Shown piece by piece: positions 38,901-50,300 of a stretch of DNA of 51,770 nucleotides. Under the pieces are notes generated by a model. The model was given only the letters and a program-made list of their open reading frames with translations, searched no databases and was not told the DNA's origin. Position numbers and translations under genes: made by a program. Every line of letters starts with the position of its first letter. Position 1 is the first letter of the stretch. The DNA comes from a bacterium. GTDB taxonomy: Bacteria; Acidobacteriota; Thermoanaerobaculia; Multivoradales; J023. The DNA is taken from the NCBI GenBank assembly GCA_024226315.1, contig JAAELT010000011.1, forward strand, positions 1 to 51,770, written 5' to 3'.

Positions 38901-41308
38901 GCGGCCAGGCGAGCCTCGCCTGGCACGCCAACGCCGAGCGCGACCTGGCGGGCTACGAGGTCTTCAGGCGCCAGCCGCCGGCGGCCACCGAGGTGCGGGT
39001 CAACCCCGATCTCGTGCCGCCGTCGACCGATCCCGCCTACGTCGACACCGGCCTGGTCAATCAGACCGAGTACTGCTATCGCGTGCGCGCGGTGGACACC
39101 CAGGGTCGCGACAGCTCGCCTTCGCGCGAGGTCTGCGCCACGCCGAAGAACGACCTGGAGGCGCCGGTCTGGAGCGACCTGGTCGGGTTGCAGTTCGTCG
39201 AGGGGGGAGACGGTACGGCCGTCCTGCGCTTCGAGCCGGCCACGGACGCCCAGTCGGGGGTGGTCTACAATGTCTACTACAGCACCCTCAGCCCGATCGA
39301 TCCGTCGAGCTCCGCCACCCGCAGCCTGCTGGGCGCCACGCCGGCCGCGGGCTCCTCGGGCTACAGCAACGAGCTCACGATCACCGGCCTGACCGCCGGG
39401 CGCTGGTATTTCACCCTGCAGGCGGAGGACGCCGACGGCAACACCGACAGCAATGACCTCGAGGTCTCGGCGATCATCTCGCCGTCGGCGGGCTCGCTGG
39501 CGGAGCAGGGCCCGTGGACCGGCGCCACCCTCGACGGCGTGTTGATCGACGCCCGGGGCCACGCGGTGCTCGACAGCGGCGTCACCGAGGGCAGGATCAC
39601 CTCCGGTATCGTGGAGCTGCCGCCGGGGGCGAGCCTGGCGGCCTTCGCCTGGAACGTGCTCGAGCCGGTGGGCACGGCGGTGGACACCATTCCGGGCGGC
39701 CTGATGACCCTCGAGGTGCGGGCCGCGGACGCGCCCGCGTCGATCGGCGACGCGCGCTGCGCCGCCCCAGCCGCCGGGCTCAGCGCCTGGTGGCCGGGCA
39801 ACGGCAATCCGCGCGAGATCCAGGGCGGCCGCGACAGCATCCTGAGAAACGGCGCCTCCTTCGCCGTCGGCCTGGGCGAGGCGCAGGCTTTCAGCTTCGA
39901 CGGCGCCAACGACTACGTCGACGTCACCATCAACGTCTCCGAGACCGCCTACACCATGTCCCTGTGGTTCCGCACCACCTGCTCGAGCTGCGGCCTGTTC
40001 TCGGTCGACGTCGGCAGCCTGGGGTCGAGCGGCAACGATCGGCACGTCTACCTCACGGGCGGCAACCTGTGTGCCCGGGTGTGGAACAACGAAGTGGTCT
40101 GTACCTCCGGTACCACCTTCTCGGACGGCGCCTGGCACCACGTGGCGCATGTCTTCGGCGGCGGCGTCGGCGGCCAGAGGATCTTCGTCGACGGCGTCGA
40201 GCGCGCCTCCGGCTCGAAAGCGTCGTCGAACTTCAGCGGCCAGACCGGCGTCAACATCGGCTTCTCGAACGACGCCGGCAACGACTACTTCAACGGCCTC
40301 GTCCAGCACGTGGCGGTGTTCGACGCCGCCCTCGACGCCGCCGCGATCGAAGCTCTCCACCGGGCCGGCGGCGCCGGCATGTGCCAGCCGGACGGTGACG
40401 GCGACGGCGTCGCCGACCCGGCGGACGCCTGCCCGGCGAGCCCGGCGTTCACCGCGGTGAACGCCGCCGGCTGCCCGGCGGGGGAGTGTTTCGAGCCGCC
40501 GGCGGGGGCCGTCGCCTGGTGGCGTGCCGAGGGCGACGGCGTCGACGCGGTGGGCGGCAACGACGCCACGCTGGCCGGCGGCGCGAGCTTCGCCGAAGGC
40601 ATGGTGGGAGACGCCTTCCGCTTCGACGGCTCGAACGACCGGGGGCAGGTCGCCGACTTCGGCAGCTTCACCAACATGTCCACGCAGATGTGGATCTACC
40701 GCGAGGGCGCCACCACCAGCCGCGAGAGCATCATCTCCTACAAGGAGGGGGACGGGGCGAATTGTGGCATGTTGACGGTGCTCAACGAGAACGGCAGCAG
40801 CCAGCGCCCGCGGCAGTTCGTGCAGGTCAACGGCACCTGGCGCTCGGTGGTGGCGGACTCCGCGGTGCCGCTGGGGGCCTGGACCCACGTCGCCGGCACC
40901 TACGACGGCACGGCGATCCGCCTGTTCGTCGACGGCGTGCTGGTGGCCGCCGGCTTCTATCCCGGCGCCATGACCCAGTGCACCCAGAATACGGGGATCG
41001 GCACGCGGGCGAGCTTCAATCGCCTGTTCCTCCCCGGCCGCGTCGACGAGCTGGCGGTCTTCGATCGCCCGCTCGCCGCCGTCGAGATCCAGGCGCTGGC
41101 CGAGGCGGCCGACGCCGGCATGTGCACCGCGCCGGCGCCGCCGCCTTCCGGCCCGCCCGGCACCCCCCAGATCGAAGAGGGCTGGGTGCGGCTGACCCAC
41201 AACCAGATCGAGGATCTTCCGGACGGGCGCTACGTGCAGTTCCGCGCCACCCTGCGCGGCGACGTGGCGAGGAGCCCGGAGCTGCGAAGCGTCACCCTGG
41301 GGTATTAG
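32927..41308 (+). CDS. Giant exported beta-helix protein with FN3 and LamG-like domains
   Basis: A 2793-aa exported protein. The signal peptide core WVWLAAGAILALTV ends near PLAAAPAAP. One FN3 domain (about 45-132) precedes eight ~227-aa right-handed beta-helix repeats (about 145-1935), each with PYIVLGxVxVRG, ATSNDRTSTL, TVRFxAGxxLxIG, VTFTAN, PTPGFWxGIYF, CxVEWAGGG and EIEGGSxxAVRV. Then come two FN3 domains (about 1980-2175), a LamG-like domain (2277-2485), a thrombospondin-3-like DGDGDGVADPADAC linker and a second LamG-like domain (2521-2735). The start is GTG 32927; TTG 32951 has a better ribosome site (GGAGG) and a shorter signal peptide, and may be the true start. Probably a surface or matrix adhesin or polysaccharide-binding protein; no anchor is visible. 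Confidence 0.87.
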   Translation: MNERRIFLLPSRWDDGSRGRRSGWVWLAAGAILALTVRPLAAAPAAPTNLVARPGNAQAIVTWTAVSGATGYNVYRGTTEGGPYGAAIATGVGGTSFTDSAAVNDTSYYYVATAVDGTGESAVSNEDWATPRAGTFIGSVVIGSSSTAITTTWTVANSPYVVTGIVEIRGTGATSNDRTSTLVIQSGVIVYFERGARLIIGSTNNIAGFRGRLQATDVTFTANRSGAMAGDWQGIRFDDSAPDGGSNNFLDNCVVEFAGADVSGAVVVNRTRPAFRNGTIVRDTSSSGIHVTTGAAATITDSEIEGGGTRPAVRVQGTSTLTLTGNTFRGGSFPVVMDANVVVSALAGNTLEGYALEEAGVGVGAGLIGSGSAQTRTWPGGDLAYIVLGDITVRGDAATSNDRTSTLIIGGVGSPATVRFSADTRLVIGRDDNTAAGYRGRLQATEATFTARSSSPTPGFWETIYFANSANDGGSNNFLDACVVEYGGGNASAAVSVNVTRPVLRNGTIVRHTSSGGVWISGGSVISITGGEVEGGGTSPAVRVLETSTLTLTGVTLRGGSFPVQIQPNVAIAALSGNTMEGYAVEQAGIAVDEGLIGRSSATQSRTWPGGDLPFIVLGDVTIRGTGATSNDRTSTLVIGGAGSPTTVRFAPDAGLIIGRDDNTAAGYRGALQAREVTFTSQAATPAGGAWQGLYFADSALDGASFLDACVVEGAGGGGSGGAVTVSNTSLDLRTGTIIRTTANRGLYLNRGSSVATMSGGEIEGGSAEAVRAVGFSQLTLIEVTLRGGSYPIQIQPNVVLQSLGGSTTEGYDPTQDGVAVEAGIMGSTSAQTRIWPGDLDYIIRGLVEVRGNAATSFDRTSTLRIGGEQPTEVRFDAGAELRIGRDDDTAAGFRGRLLANGVTFTANSTSPTPGFWNRLHFADSAVDGVVNNLLEDCEVSWGGGGTANGAIQVVRMNLTVRNTRVLSPEKAGIYIHNDSTVSITDSEIEGGSDAGVRIFGSSSLTMTGTVLRGGTYPVRMQPNVSIARFQNNVAEGYDPTRAGVGVDDGLIGRDNGTQLRTWPAGGMPYLIRGNIEVRGDGATSNDRTSTLIVGAGAILRFDAGTRLLIGNDANTAGGYIGKLQASGVTFTANTETPTPGFWGGIYFRDSTVADRDETYLDRCTVEWAGGGANGAVEVNKTVIGISETRILGTSSAGLYLTASSASNVTVDGGEIEGGSDAAIRVRDRGILSVSGATLRGGAYAIRMGPNSDLTRLSGNVMAGYGVEQAGIAVDAGIMGASGGLQTRVWPGGSLPYIVLGSIEVRGNGATSNDRTSTLILGADTQVRFNAGAQLLIGYDANASGGYIGKLQATGVVFTANSASPTPGFWGGIYFRDSTVADRRETYLDHCIVEWAGGGLSGAVQVNRTAVGLVETNVLETSSAGVYVTGVNTSTVVINGGEIEGGSDAAVRVRDRGRLFLEGAVLRSGGYPVRIGPNSELLYLRGNSMGGYAADRAGIAVDGGIMGASNNPQTRFWPGGDLPYIVRGSIEVRGNGATSNDRTSTLILGADTTVRFDAGTRLFIGRDDNTAAGYIGQLKATGVTFSSNVEVPVPGSWKGIYFRDTTVGGSYLDHCTVEWAGGGVSGSVTINRTSVVLRDTRVLGTASAGVYLTSGSVATITGGELEGGTGPAVRALNGSTITVSDTTLRGGTFPIGIGPNAALTAIQGNRLEGYPFEAAGIAVDPGIMGSSSGVQTRVWPADLPYIVLGDVSVRGTGSTSSDRTSTLLIQGGGEVRFNAGAGMTIGLDSGLLGFAGRLQATGVTFTANSAAPTPGFWKGLNYRDMARDSDQFLVDCTVEYGGYVSATSALGANITIHRSTPRLIGVTSRASSHDGILVSQASPAITAARLSENVHGLRLVSSGTPRISGSDIESNSSFGIRNQTGTTIFAGNNWWGDASGPLDDSDDTGSGGFHNPGGLGDRVSDAVDFNPWLELSARPPAPPAVLAVEPGGGQASLAWHANAERDLAGYEVFRRQPPAATEVRVNPDLVPPSTDPAYVDTGLVNQTEYCYRVRAVDTQGRDSSPSREVCATPKNDLEAPVWSDLVGLQFVEGGDGTAVLRFEPATDAQSGVVYNVYYSTLSPIDPSSSATRSLLGATPAAGSSGYSNELTITGLTAGRWYFTLQAEDADGNTDSNDLEVSAIISPSAGSLAEQGPWTGATLDGVLIDARGHAVLDSGVTEGRITSGIVELPPGASLAAFAWNVLEPVGTAVDTIPGGLMTLEVRAADAPASIGDARCAAPAAGLSAWWPGNGNPREIQGGRDSILRNGASFAVGLGEAQAFSFDGANDYVDVTINVSETAYTMSLWFRTTCSSCGLFSVDVGSLGSSGNDRHVYLTGGNLCARVWNNEVVCTSGTTFSDGAWHHVAHVFGGGVGGQRIFVDGVERASGSKASSNFSGQTGVNIGFSNDAGNDYFNGLVQHVAVFDAALDAAAIEALHRAGGAGMCQPDGDGDGVADPADACPASPAFTAVNAAGCPAGECFEPPAGAVAWWRAEGDGVDAVGGNDATLAGGASFAEGMVGDAFRFDGSNDRGQVADFGSFTNMSTQMWIYREGATTSRESIISYKEGDGANCGMLTVLNENGSSQRPRQFVQVNGTWRSVVADSAVPLGAWTHVAGTYDGTAIRLFVDGVLVAAGFYPGAMTQCTQNTGIGTRASFNRLFLPGRVDELAVFDRPLAAVEIQALAEAADAGMCTAPAPPPSGPPGTPQIEEGWVRLTHNQIEDLPDGRYVQFRATLRGDVARSPELRSVTLGY
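33340..38740 (+). repeat. Eight tandem ~680-bp beta-helix coding repeats
   Basis: The ACCAGCAACGACCGCACC-type block (ATSNDRTSTL) recurs near 33446, 34121, 34811, 35492, 36176, 36857, 37538 and 38201, a period of about 663-690 bp. The fifth and sixth units are the most alike (RDSTVADR, EGGSDAA), suggesting the latest duplication happened there. Confidence 0.9.
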
Positions 41309-41334
41309 AGACTCTGGGGTATCAGGCGAAGAAG

Positions 41335-44300
41335 ATGAACCCACGTCGACCAGCGATCGCATTGCTTTTCCGGGGAGTGGCCTGCGCCTGCCTCCTGGGC
41401 GCTACGGTGCCGATTCTGGCGAACAACCCGCTGGTCGACGGCCCGGTCGCTGATTTCTCCCTCACCGGCTCCGACTGCCCCGAGTGCCTGGGCGCCGACC
41501 TGATGCTCGAGCCCGACGACGGCAGCACGATCACCGCCAAGGGCGCGACCGACGTCTACGATCTGGTGTACACCAACCGCGGCGTCGACCTCGCCACCGG
41601 CGTGGTGCTCACCGCCACGGTGCCCGAGAACGCCACCTTCGCCCCGGACGACAGCAGCGCCGGCTGGCGCCTGGAGCCGGGCACCGCCGGCACCTACACC
41701 CTCGACCTCTTCGATCTCGAGGCCGGCGAGACCGGCGCGGCGCTGTTCGCGGTCACGGTGTCGACCAGCGTGCCGGTGGGCACGGTGATCAGTTTCACCT
41801 CACAGATCGCGGACGACGGCCTCCACGGCCCGGACAAGACCCCGGACGACAACACCGTCACCGACGAGAATCTGGTGACCCGGGGCCCGACCTTCGTCTG
41901 CGGCACGATCGACGTCGACACCACCTGGATGGTGCTCGACGGGCCCTACATCGTGACCTGCGACGTGGTCGTCCCGGCCGGCGTCACCTTGACCCTGGAA
42001 CCGGGCACGGTGGTCAAGTTCAACAGCGAGATCGGCATGCTGGTGTTCGGCACTTTGCTCGCCGAGGGCACCGCGGCACGCACGCCGGTCTTCACCTCCA
42101 ACCGCAGCCGCCTGCGCCGCGGCGACTGGGACGGCATCGACGTCTATGACGGCGGTGAGGCGCGGTTCGAGCACGCCCGCCTGGAGTACGGCGGCTCGAC
42201 CCTCGACAGCTTCGACGCCATGATCTACGCTGCCGCGGGCGCGACGGTCAGCGTGCGCGACTCGACCGTGGCGTTCAGCGACGAGCCCGGGCTGTGGAGC
42301 GACGATGGCCTGGTGACGGTGGAGGACTCGACCTTCCGCGGCAACGACCGCGCCGGGGTGAGGCTCACCACCCGCTCGCGTGCCAACGTTTCGCGGGTCG
42401 AAGGCAACACCTTCGTCGACAACCGCTCAGCGGCGATCGAGATCGCCTACGTCAACGGTGCTACCGGCGAGGTCTCGGGCAACGGCGGCAGCGGCAACAC
42501 CATCTCGGGCGTGCAGGTGAGCGGCACGATGGCCGGCCTGGTGCAGTGGGGAATCAATCCGGGATTGCCGTACGTGATCTCGACCGACCTGACGGTCACC
42601 GGCGGCGGCGAGCTGCGCATCGACCCCGGGGCGGTGGTCAAGCTCGAGACCGGCTCCTCGGACCTGATCGTCGACGGCATCCTGAAAGCGATCGGCACCG
42701 AGGAGGAGCCGATCGTCTTCACCTCGATCCGCGACGACACGATCGAGGGCGACACCAACAACGACGCCGGCGCGTCGGCTCCGGCGGCGGGCGACTGGGG
42801 CCGGATCTATTTCCGCACCGGCAGCCTCGGCAACCGCCTCGAGCAGTGCGCGGTGGCCTACGGCGCCAACGCCGGCGCCGGCAACTTCGGCCAGATCCGC
42901 ACCGACACCAGCGAGCTGACGGTGATCGGCTGCACGGTGCGGGATTCGGCGCAGGTCGGCCTCTACGCCCCCGGAGCGGCGCCCGAGATCCGTGATTCGC
43001 GCTTCGAGTCCAACGGCGGCGACGGCGTTCATGCGCGTTTCTCGAGCACCCTCGGGCTGGAACCTCTGATCCTGGACGGCAACACCTTCCTCGGCAACGG
43101 TGGCCACGCGGCGTTCCTCGATCTGACCAACGCCACCGGCGGTATCGTGCTGGCGGGCAACGCCGCGGCGGGCAACGCCACCAACGGCGCCGCCATCCGA
43201 GGCTCCATCCACGGCGACTTCACCGTCGACTCGAGCGAGCAGGTGAGCTTCGCCCTGCGCCTGGTCGGCGACCTGACCGTCACCTCCGCGGCCACCCTGA
43301 CCCTCACCCGGGGGACGGTGGTCAAGGGCGACGCTGCCGGCCGCGACCTCCATGTGTTCGGCCGCCTCGTCGCCGCCGGCACCGCCGGCCGGCGGGTGGT
43401 CTTCACCTCCTTCCAAGACGACTCCCAGGGCGGCGACACCAACGGCGACGGCGGCGCCTCCAGCCCAATGCCTGGTGATTGGGGGCAGGTCTGGTTGCGG
43501 ACCGGCAGCATCGGCAACGAGCTGAGTCACACGGTGCTGGCCTATGGCGGTGCCGCCGTCACCAACACCTTGGCGGCGCTGCGGGTGGACAGCGACCAGT
43601 TCACGCTCTCCGACGCCCTGATCCAGCACTCGGCACAGCATGGCCTCTATGCCTCGAAGGCGACGTTCGACTTCACCGGCGTGCGGATCGAAGACAGCGC
43701 CGATCACGGCGCCTTGTTCGACAACCTGAAGGGCACGGTGGATCTGAATCTGCTGGGCGTGACCTACCTGCGCAACGGCGGCCACGCGGTCTTCCTGGAC
43801 CTCGAGGAGGTCGCCGGCCAGATGACCGCGCGCGATAACGTCGCCGCCGACAACGGCATCGGCGCCGTCGGCATCCAGGGTACCGTGCTCGGCGACCTGG
43901 GCCTCGACTGGAGCCAGCAGGTCAACCTGCCCCTGGCACTGGCGGGCGACCTCACCGTCCGCCCGTCGGCCGGGCTGACGCTGTCGCCCGGGGTGGTGTT
44001 CAAGGGCTCGAGCGGCGGGCAGGATCTCCAGGTCTGGGGCAGCCTGATCGCCGCCGGCACCCTGGCGCAGCCGGTGGTCTTCACCTCGATCCACGACGAC
44101 GCCTTCGGCGGCGATACCGGCGGCGACGGCGACGCCACCGCCCCGGCACCGGGCGACTGGGGCCAGATCCGCTTGCGGGTCGGTAGCACCGCCAACGTGC
44201 TGAGCCACTGCGTGCTGGCCTACGGTGGAGCCACCGGCTTCACCGACACGGTGGCGCTCCTGCGCTCCGAGACCGATCGGTTGCAGCTGTCGGACACCGT

Positions 44301-47300
44301 GGTTCGGGATTCGGCACAGAGCGGCATCTGGGCGCTGAGCCGGGTCTTCGACTTGACCGGCGCGACGATCGAGAACAACGTTTTCTCGGGCGTGGTGTTC
44401 ACCGACCTCGCGGGCGCGCTCGACCTGACGATGGCCGGCAATACCTTCCGCGACAACGGCGACCACGCGGTGTTCCTGGACTTCGAGGAAGTCCAGGGTC
44501 AGATCACCGCCGCCGGCAACACCGCCACCGGCAACGCCACCAACGGCGTGGCGGTCGGCGGTACGATCGCCGGTAGCCTGGATGTCGACTGGAGCGGCCA
44601 GGCAGAGTTCGCCTGGCGCTTGACCGGGGATCTCTTCGTGCGGCGTGGGGCCACGCTGTCGCTGTCGCGGGGCACGGTGATCAAGGCGGGCGCCGCGGGC
44701 CACGACCTCGACGTCCGCGGCACCCTGATCGCCGAGGGCACCGCCTTCCAGCCGGTGATCTTCACCTCGCTGCACGACGACGGCCGCGGTGGCGACACGG
44801 GCGGCGACGGCGGTGCCTCCAGCCCGGCAGCCGGCGACTGGGGCCAGGTCTTCCTGCGCGCCGGCAGCTGGGGCAACTCGCTGCGCCATGTGGTCTTCGC
44901 CTACGGCGGCGCCAACGCCAACCTGCGGGTCGACACCGAGGATCTGATCCTCGAGGACGCCCTGATCGAGCACTCCGCGCAGGACGGGATCTACGGCTTC
45001 AACGTCGACGTCGGTCTGACCCGGGTGCGGCTGGAGAACAACGCCGGCTCCGGCCTTCATCTCGACGATCTCACCCGCCAGCTCGACATGACTCTGGAAG
45101 ACGGCGCCTTCGTGGGCAACGGCGGCCACGCGGTCGACCTGAATCTGCAGGAGGTCCACGGCCAGATCACCGCCTCCGGCAACACGGTCAGCGGCAACGG
45201 CGTCAACGGCATCGCCGTCGCGGGTGTGGTCCACGGACCGCTGTCGGTCGACCTCAGCGCGCAGAGCGACCTCGCCCTGCGCTTGAACGGCGACCTCACG
45301 GTTCGGTCGGGAGCGACCCTGGACCTGTCGCCGGGGACGGTGGTCAAGGGCGGCAGCCCGTCGAACGATCTGCACGTCTTCGGTTCCCTGGTGGCCGACG
45401 GCACCGCCACCCAGCCGGTAGTTTTCACCTCGTTGGCCGACGACTCGTATGCGGGCGACACGGGCGGCGACGGCACGGGCACTTCACCGGCCGCGGGCGA
45501 CTGGGGCCAGGTGTGGCTGCGCCCCGGCAGCTCCGGCCACGTGCTGCGCCACTTCGTGCTCGCCTGGGGCGGCTCCACGGCCGACGCCGCCAACCTGGGC
45601 AACCTGCGCTCCGACGTCAGCGACGTGACCCTGGCCGACGGCATCGTCCGCGGCTCGGCGCGCGACGGCCTTCTCGCCCAGGACGCCAGCTTCGACGTCA
45701 CGAACGTGGTCTTCGAGTCCAACGCCACCAGCGGGCTGGTCTTCAACTTCCTGCACGGCCAGGTCGGCGCCACCCTGACCGGCAACACCTTCATGGACAA
45801 CGGCACCCACGCCGTGTTCTTCGATTTCAACGAGGTCCACGGCCAGATCACCGCGGTCGGCAACGGCGTGTCCGGCAATGGGTTCAACACCGTCGGCGTG
45901 CGCGGCAACATCACCGGGCCGTTCGACGTCGACTGGAGTCAGCAGAGCAACCTGGCGATCCGGTTGCACGAGGACGTGGTGGTGACCCGCGAAGGGCGGC
46001 TCACCCTGTCGCCCGGAACGATCTGGAAGGGCACCGGCGGCGATCGCGAGCTGATCGTCGACGGCAACCTGATCGCCGACGGCACCTCGGCCCAGCCGAT
46101 CGTCTTCACCTCGATCCGAGATGACACCTGGGGTGGCGACTCGAACGGCGACGGCGCCGCCACCAGCCCGGCGCCGGGGGACTGGGGCCAGGTCTACCTG
46201 CGCTTCCGCAGCCACGGCAACCGCCTCAGCCACTGTGTCTTGGCCTACGGCGGCGCCGGCGGCATCAGCGGCATCGTCGGCAACCTGCGCCTCGAGACCG
46301 GCGCCGCGACCATCGCCTCGTGCTCGTTCGAGAACAGCGCCCAGAGGGGCCTCTACGCCAACGTCACCACGCCGCCGTCGCCGATCACGGCCAGCAACTT
46401 CACCGGCAACGTCGACTTCGGCCTCGAGAACGTCGGCGTCGCCACCATCGACGCCCGCGGCAACTGGTGGGGCTCGCCCAGCGGGCCGTTCCACCCGACC
46501 CTGAACCCCACCGGCACCGGCGACGCGGTGAGCGACAACGTACTGTTCGATCCCTGGCAGGGCGCCGTCCAACCGCGTTTCGCGGGGGCTTTCACTGGCG
46601 GCGGCGCCGCAGTCTCCCGAGCGCTGGCGGCTCCGCGCTCCGTGGAGAGCTTCACCCTGGGGCCGGTCACCCTGGGCTCGCTCGAGCTGCGCGGTGTCGA
46701 TTTGCGGAGTGTCACCAACAACCAGGTCACCGGCGGCACGGCGCCCCACACCTCGGGCAAGGACGGCTCGCCGCCGCTGCCCGCGGGCTTCTACGGCACG
46801 GTCACGGCCGGCACCATCGCCATCCCCGAAGGCATCCTGATCACCGCCTGGATCGACGGCGTGCTGTGCGCCGAGGTGCCGCTGCGCGTCACAGGCGGCG
46901 TCGGTGTCTACGCCCTGAACGTGCCGGGAGACGAGGTCAACACGGCGCCGATCGAGGGCGGCGTCACCGGCGACACGGTGGTCTTCAAGATCGCCGGCGC
47001 CGACGCCGACCAGACCGCGTCGTGGCGCGACGCTCTCTACGAACGCCTCGACCTGACCACCACCGCCAACGTCGACCTGTCGATCAGCCAGGACAACGGC
47101 ACCGACCAGCTCGCCGCCGGCGAGGTGGTGAGCTACGTGCTGACCGTCAGCTCGAGCGGCGCCGAGACCGCCACCGGCGTGACGGTCACCGACACCCTGC
47201 CGGCGAACACCAGCTTCGTCGCCGCCAGCGACGGGGGCACGGAGTCTGGGGGCACGTCTGGCAGCAACACAGTCACCTGGCCGGCCTTCGACCTCGCCTC

Positions 47301-50300
47301 GGGCTCGAGCGTCACCCGCATCGTCACCGTGCAGGTCGACGCCGCGCTGCCGGCGGGCCTGGAGCAGCTGACCAACGCCGCCTCGGTGCGCGACGATGCC
47401 AACCAGGGCATCGACGCGACGCCCGAGGACAACGACTCCACCGACACCGACACGGTGGACGCGGCTCCCGACCTCGCCATCACCAAGACCGACGGCCTCG
47501 ACGACGTGGTCCCCGGCGCCATCGTCCGCTACAGCCTGACGATCGAAAACGTCGGCACCCAGGCCGCCACCGGCATGACGGTGTCCGACACCCTGCCGCC
47601 GTCGATCACCTTCTTCGCCGCCAGCGGCGACGGCATCGAGAACGACGGCGTAGTCGACTGGCCGCCGGTCGAGCTGGCCGCCGGCGACAACGTGGTCTAC
47701 GAAGTCACCCTGCGCCTCGACGATCCGCTGCCGCCGAGCCTGCTGGTGCTGAACAACGCCGCCACCGTCACCGACGACGGTTCGGGCGGTGCCGACCTCG
47801 ATCCCTCGAACAACAGCGCCACCGACATGACGACCGTGATCCGGTTGCCGGATCTCACGGTGCCGAGCGTCGACATCTCCGCCGCGATCCTCGACCTCGA
47901 GACCTTGGACCTTTCGGGCAGCGTGCTGCTCGATCTCGAGAACCGCGGCAACCTGGACTCACCGTCCTTCGAGATCACCGTTTTCGAGGACGGCGACGGC
48001 GACGGCGCCTTCATCGCCGGCACCGACACGATCCTCGGGCAGACGACCTTCGGCGTGCCGCTGGCCGCCGGCCAGACCACGCCTTTCGCGGTGTCGGTCT
48101 CGGGTGCCCTGTCGTTCCGCGGCAGTCGCATCTTCGCCTTCGCCGACAGCGCCGAGGCGGTCGCCGAGCTCGACGAGACCAACAACGTCGGCGACTCGGG
48201 CGCCGCTTGCCAGGCCGTGCCGACGCCGGAGGACTTCAACCCGGTGATCGAGATGCGCTGGCCCGAGGACGGCGGCAACGTCGACGTGTCGTTCTCGCGC
48301 GACACGATCTCGACGCCGATCATCGTACCGCTCACCGACGACAACGGCGACGGCCGCTACGACGAGAACGACGTGCCGTCGATCGTCTTCGTCACCATCA
48401 ACCTCATCCCCGCCATCCCGCCCCGGCCGGAGCCACGCATCCGGGCGATCCGCGGCGACACCGGGGCGCCGCTTTGGGACGCCATCCCACCGATCTCCAG
48501 TTTCCTGATCACCGCCCTGACCGGCGCGGCGGCCGGTGACATCGACAACGACGGTCTACCCGAGATCATCTTCTCGGCGTTCGACTTCCGCGGCCCGAGC
48601 GGCCGTCCGAACCGCCTCCTCGCGTACGAGCACAACGGCTTCCGGAAGTGGACCTCGAGCTCCTACAGCACCCACCCGGACGGCGACACCCTCACCAACC
48701 GCGACAACCCGTCCATCGCCGACCTCGACGGTGACGGCGTGCCGGAGATCATCGTCGGTGCCAACGTGTTCAACAACAACGGCTCGATCCGCTGGCGCGG
48801 TACCGGTGGTCACGCCTACCAGTCGGTGGACAACCTGGAGGATCCGCGCGGCGGAGCGATCTCGGTGGTCGCCAACCTGGACCTGGTGGGGGATCAGGAG
48901 ATCGTCACCGGCAACACCGCCTACCGCTCCGATGGCTCGATCCTGTGGCAGATCGCCATGGACGACGGCTACCCGGCGGTGGCCAACTTCGACGCCGACC
49001 CGAACCCCGAGATCGTGGTGGTGGCACGCGGCAGGGTGCGGCTGCACGAGCACGACGGCACCCTGATCTGGGGTCCGATAGATCTGCCGGGTGCCGGCCC
49101 CGAGGCCGGCGGCGCGCCCACCGTGGCCGACTTCGACGGTGACGGCGAGCGCGAGATCGGCGTCGCCGGCTCGACCACCTACACGGTGTTCGAGGACGAC
49201 GGCAGCGTCAAGTGGCAGAGCACCTCGCGCGATGCCAGCTCGGCGATGACCGGCTCGACGGTCTTCGACCTCGACGGCGACGGCCTGTTCGAGGTGATCT
49301 ATCGCGACGAGCAGTACCTGCGGGTCTATCGTGGCGCCGACGGCGTGGTGCTGTTCGAGGAGGCGCTCAGCTCCCAGACCTTCAACGAAGAAGTGGTGGT
49401 GGCCGACGTCGACCGCGACGGCAACGCCGAGATCATCATCTCGAGCGACCGGGCGGAGGGCTTCTCGGGCTTCCCGGCGCGTACCGCCGGCATCCGGGTC
49501 TTCGGCGACGCCAACGACAACTGGGTAGGTACGCGGACGATCTGGAACCAACACCAGTACCACGTCGACAACGTCGGCGACGACGCCTCCATCCCGAGCC
49601 AGCCGGCGTTCAGCTGGCTGACCCACAATACCTTCCGCGCCCAGGTAGCGCCGCCCGAGGTGAGCTTCTCGGCCCCAGATCTGACCGCCTCGCGCGGCCG
49701 GGTCGACGTGTCGGACTTCCCGGCGACCCTCGGCTTCACCGTGCGGGTCGGCAACGCCGGCACTACCTTCATCGCCGCGGGTCTGCCGGTCGCGTTCTAC
49801 GATGCCGACCCGGGAGTCGGCGGCGAGCTGATCGCTACCACCACGATCGGCGACCTCGAAGCCGGCGGGCTCGAGGACGTCAGTGTGATCTGGCCGGAGC
49901 CGCGCCTGGAGCCGGGCACGGTAACCATCGTGGTCGACGACGATGGCACGGGCCAGGGCTTCCAGACCGAGTGCGACGAGGCCAACAACGTCTACGCTTT
50001 CACCTACGACCTCGCCGACGTCGGCCTGTTCCTGAGCAAGACCGACGGCCAGCCGACGGTGCACATCGGCGATCCCGCTACCTATTTCCTGGAGGTCACC
50101 AACTACTACCCGTCGACCGCCACCGGCGTCGGCCTGAGTGACACCGTGCCGGCGAACACCAGCTTCTCGGCCGCCTCGGACGGTGGCGCCGAGTCGGGCG
50201 GCACCGTCACCTGGCCGGCCTTCGACCTCGGCCTCGGCGAGACCGCGACGCGCACCCTCACGGTGCAGGTCGCCGATACCGTTCCCCAGGGCGTGCGGAC

